In this document: piece by piece, positions 63,078-64,000 of the stretch
How the letters are laid out: each line of letters opens with the position of its first letter
Position numbering within the stretch: position 1 is the stretch's first letter
Assembly (NCBI GenBank): GCA_020852965.1
Contig: JADYZV010000029.1
Location: 1-64,000, forward strand
Reading direction: 5' to 3'
Length of the DNA stretch: 64,000 nucleotides
Source of the DNA: Pirellulaceae bacterium
GTDB lineage: Bacteria > Planctomycetota > Planctomycetia > Pirellulales > Pirellulaceae
Made by a program: the position numbers and the translations under genes
Notes under the pieces: generated by a model
What the model was told of the DNA's origin: nothing
Database searches by the model: none
The model's input: only the letters and a program-made list of their open reading frames with translations

Positions 63078-63887
63078 ATGCCGATTACCATTTGCATGAT
63101 TAACCAGAAGGGAGGGTGTGGCAAGAGCTCCACCTGCTTTCACTTGGCCGGTGCCATGGTCGAAGCCGGCAAGCGTGTGCTGCTAATGGACCTGGATCCC
63201 CAAGGCTCATTGAGCCAAGGGTTTTTTGGCTCGACCGCCGTGGAGAACGTTGAGGCCATTAACACAACTGCTCGCCTGTTTCACGACAACGCCTTTTTCA
63301 CGACGGTCGATCAATTGGTCGTGGGAACCAGATTCGAAAACATCTCGATGGTGATCGCCAACCAGCATTTGGCAAGATTCAATACACCGGAGCCCGAGGA
63401 AACAGGAATGCTGCAGTTTGCGGTGCGGGAATTCCTGCGGGAAGCGATCGAGTTTGACATCGTTTTGATCGACTGCCCTCCAAATCTTTACCGCTGCAGC
63501 TGGACCGCTCTGGTTGCCGCGGATTTCGTGGTGATTCCAGTTCCACCCGAAGATTTTGGAACTCAGGGGCTGCGCGCGGTCCATCAGACGATTGAACAGG
63601 CGAGAAAACTGAACCCAAACCTGCGGCGATTGGGGCACCTGATTACTCGCAGCGATCGACGGCTGCTGATTCATCGAGCCTACGAGCAGCGTGTGCGCGA
63701 AATCTACCGGGGTAATGTGCTTGAGACCGTAGTCCCCGAAGCATCGGCTTTTAAGGTCTCGTTGGCAGGACGCTCTCCCGTGGAATTCGATATGCCTGGG
63801 TCACTGGCCGCCAAGTTGACTCGACAGTTGAGTCGTGAGATTCTCGACCGCATCAATGAGAAAACAGTGTCCTTGAAGGTCGCGTAG
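63078..63887 (+). CDS. parA: ParA-type plasmid partition ATPase, 269 aa
   Basis: The deviant Walker A KGGCGKSST is at about residues 11-19, followed by LMDLDPQGSLSQGFFG near 40, and LIDCPPN near 131; these are the ParA/MinD-family motifs for DNA-dependent ATPase activity in plasmid segregation. The N-terminus is short, without the HTH of type Ia ParA, so it is closer to type Ib/Soj-like. The ATG at 63078 is chosen because AAGGAA lies at 63065-63070; the frame is open 96 bases upstream but that part is in the iteron/spacer region. It is followed after two bases by a parB-like start, so the two form the usual partition operon. Confidence 0.92.
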   Translation: MPITICMINQKGGCGKSSTCFHLAGAMVEAGKRVLLMDLDPQGSLSQGFFGSTAVENVEAINTTARLFHDNAFFTTVDQLVVGTRFENISMVIANQHLARFNTPEPEETGMLQFAVREFLREAIEFDIVLIDCPPNLYRCSWTALVAADFVVIPVPPEDFGTQGLRAVHQTIEQARKLNPNLRRLGHLITRSDRRLLIHRAYEQRVREIYRGNVLETVVPEASAFKVSLAGRSPVEFDMPGSLAAKLTRQLSREILDRINEKTVSLKVA

Positions 63888-63889
63888 AT

Positions 63890-64000
63890 ATGGCTAACAC
63901 CAAAAGAAGAATTGCAGAGCTGGCCCCAAACCTGGAAGAATCCATGGGCCGACGGAACCCGAGTTCGACCATCAGCGTGTTGCCGCAGTTCAGTCCGATA
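63890..64000 (+). CDS. parB: ParB-like partition protein, N-terminal fragment (runs off the window)
   Basis: An open frame starts with ATG two bases after parA and continues to the window edge, giving 37 codons (MANTKRRIAELAPNLEES and onward). The content is N-terminal linker only; no ParB nuclease or HTH motif is yet reached. The call rests on position directly after parA and on the general look of the sequence. Confidence 0.6.
   Translation, partial: MANTKRRIAELAPNLEESMGRRNPSSTISVLPQFSPI

Noticed and set aside
1-64000. CRISPR array, tRNA or rRNA genes
   Set aside because: No regularly spaced direct repeats of CRISPR size and no tRNA- or rRNA-like sequences were recognised on either strand.

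Overview
The window looks like part of a large plasmid (or chromid), most likely from a planctomycete of the Pirellula/Rhodopirellula type. The right end carries a replication-initiator gene of the RPA (RepA) family, an iteron-like repeat field, parA and the first codons of a parB-like gene. The planctomycete assignment is softer: it rests on the general style of the proteins and on a conserved hypothetical (58279-58959) that I associate with that phylum.

Left flank (1-8000): a tyrosine-recombinase catalytic domain lacking its N-terminal domain, several small hypotheticals (one DUF6933-like), a group of phosphoryl-transfer enzymes (DSP-type phosphatase and VWA protein on the minus strand; PPP-type metallophosphoesterase and endonuclease/exonuclease/phosphatase-family protein on the plus strand), and a HEPN-like protein with an Rx4H motif.

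Central defence array (8075-48843): about 41 kb of tightly packed plus-strand genes, many with stop/start overlaps. In order: an AddB/AddA-like nuclease-helicase pair; an HNH nuclease with a PUA/EVE-like N-terminal domain; a DrmD-like SNF2 helicase translationally coupled to a giant N6-adenine methyltransferase; a dynamin-like GTPase coupled to a second SNF2 helicase; a small protein; a 1,924-aa YprA/DruE-type helicase with zinc-finger cysteines, a DUF1998 region and a nuclease-like tail; a UvrD-like helicase with a RelE-fold N-terminus; then a second overlapping operon (unknown 436-aa protein, PLD-family protein, third SNF2-like helicase, 124-aa protein); and finally a PLD-helicase-DUF3427 protein. 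The combination of DISARM-type DrmD and methyltransferase with a Druantia-type giant helicase is neither canonical DISARM nor canonical Druantia. From memory it fits the class recently called ARMADA, but the dynamin, second SNF2 helicase, UvrD-RelE fusion and PLD-helicase operon make it unusually elaborate.

Right accessory block (49051-58959): a minus-strand protein fusing HIT, PLD, SF2 helicase and LexA-like S24 peptidase domains; an apparent ADP-ribose-related cassette (two TIGR02452/PARG-like proteins, one macro-like protein, one aldo/keto reductase); a HEPN protein; and the conserved hypothetical. Next come about 1.9 kb with no credible gene but a dense series of perfect hairpins, several with GNRA tetraloops on the minus strand, suggesting a large structured RNA.

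Plasmid maintenance (60842-64000): a frameshifted DnaQ-like exonuclease, the convergent rep gene, iteron-like repeats, parA and the start of parB. The inferred theme is a plasmid-borne defence island in which modification, duplex translocation and nuclease modules are combined, flanked by ADP-ribose and RNA-targeting (HEPN) functions.
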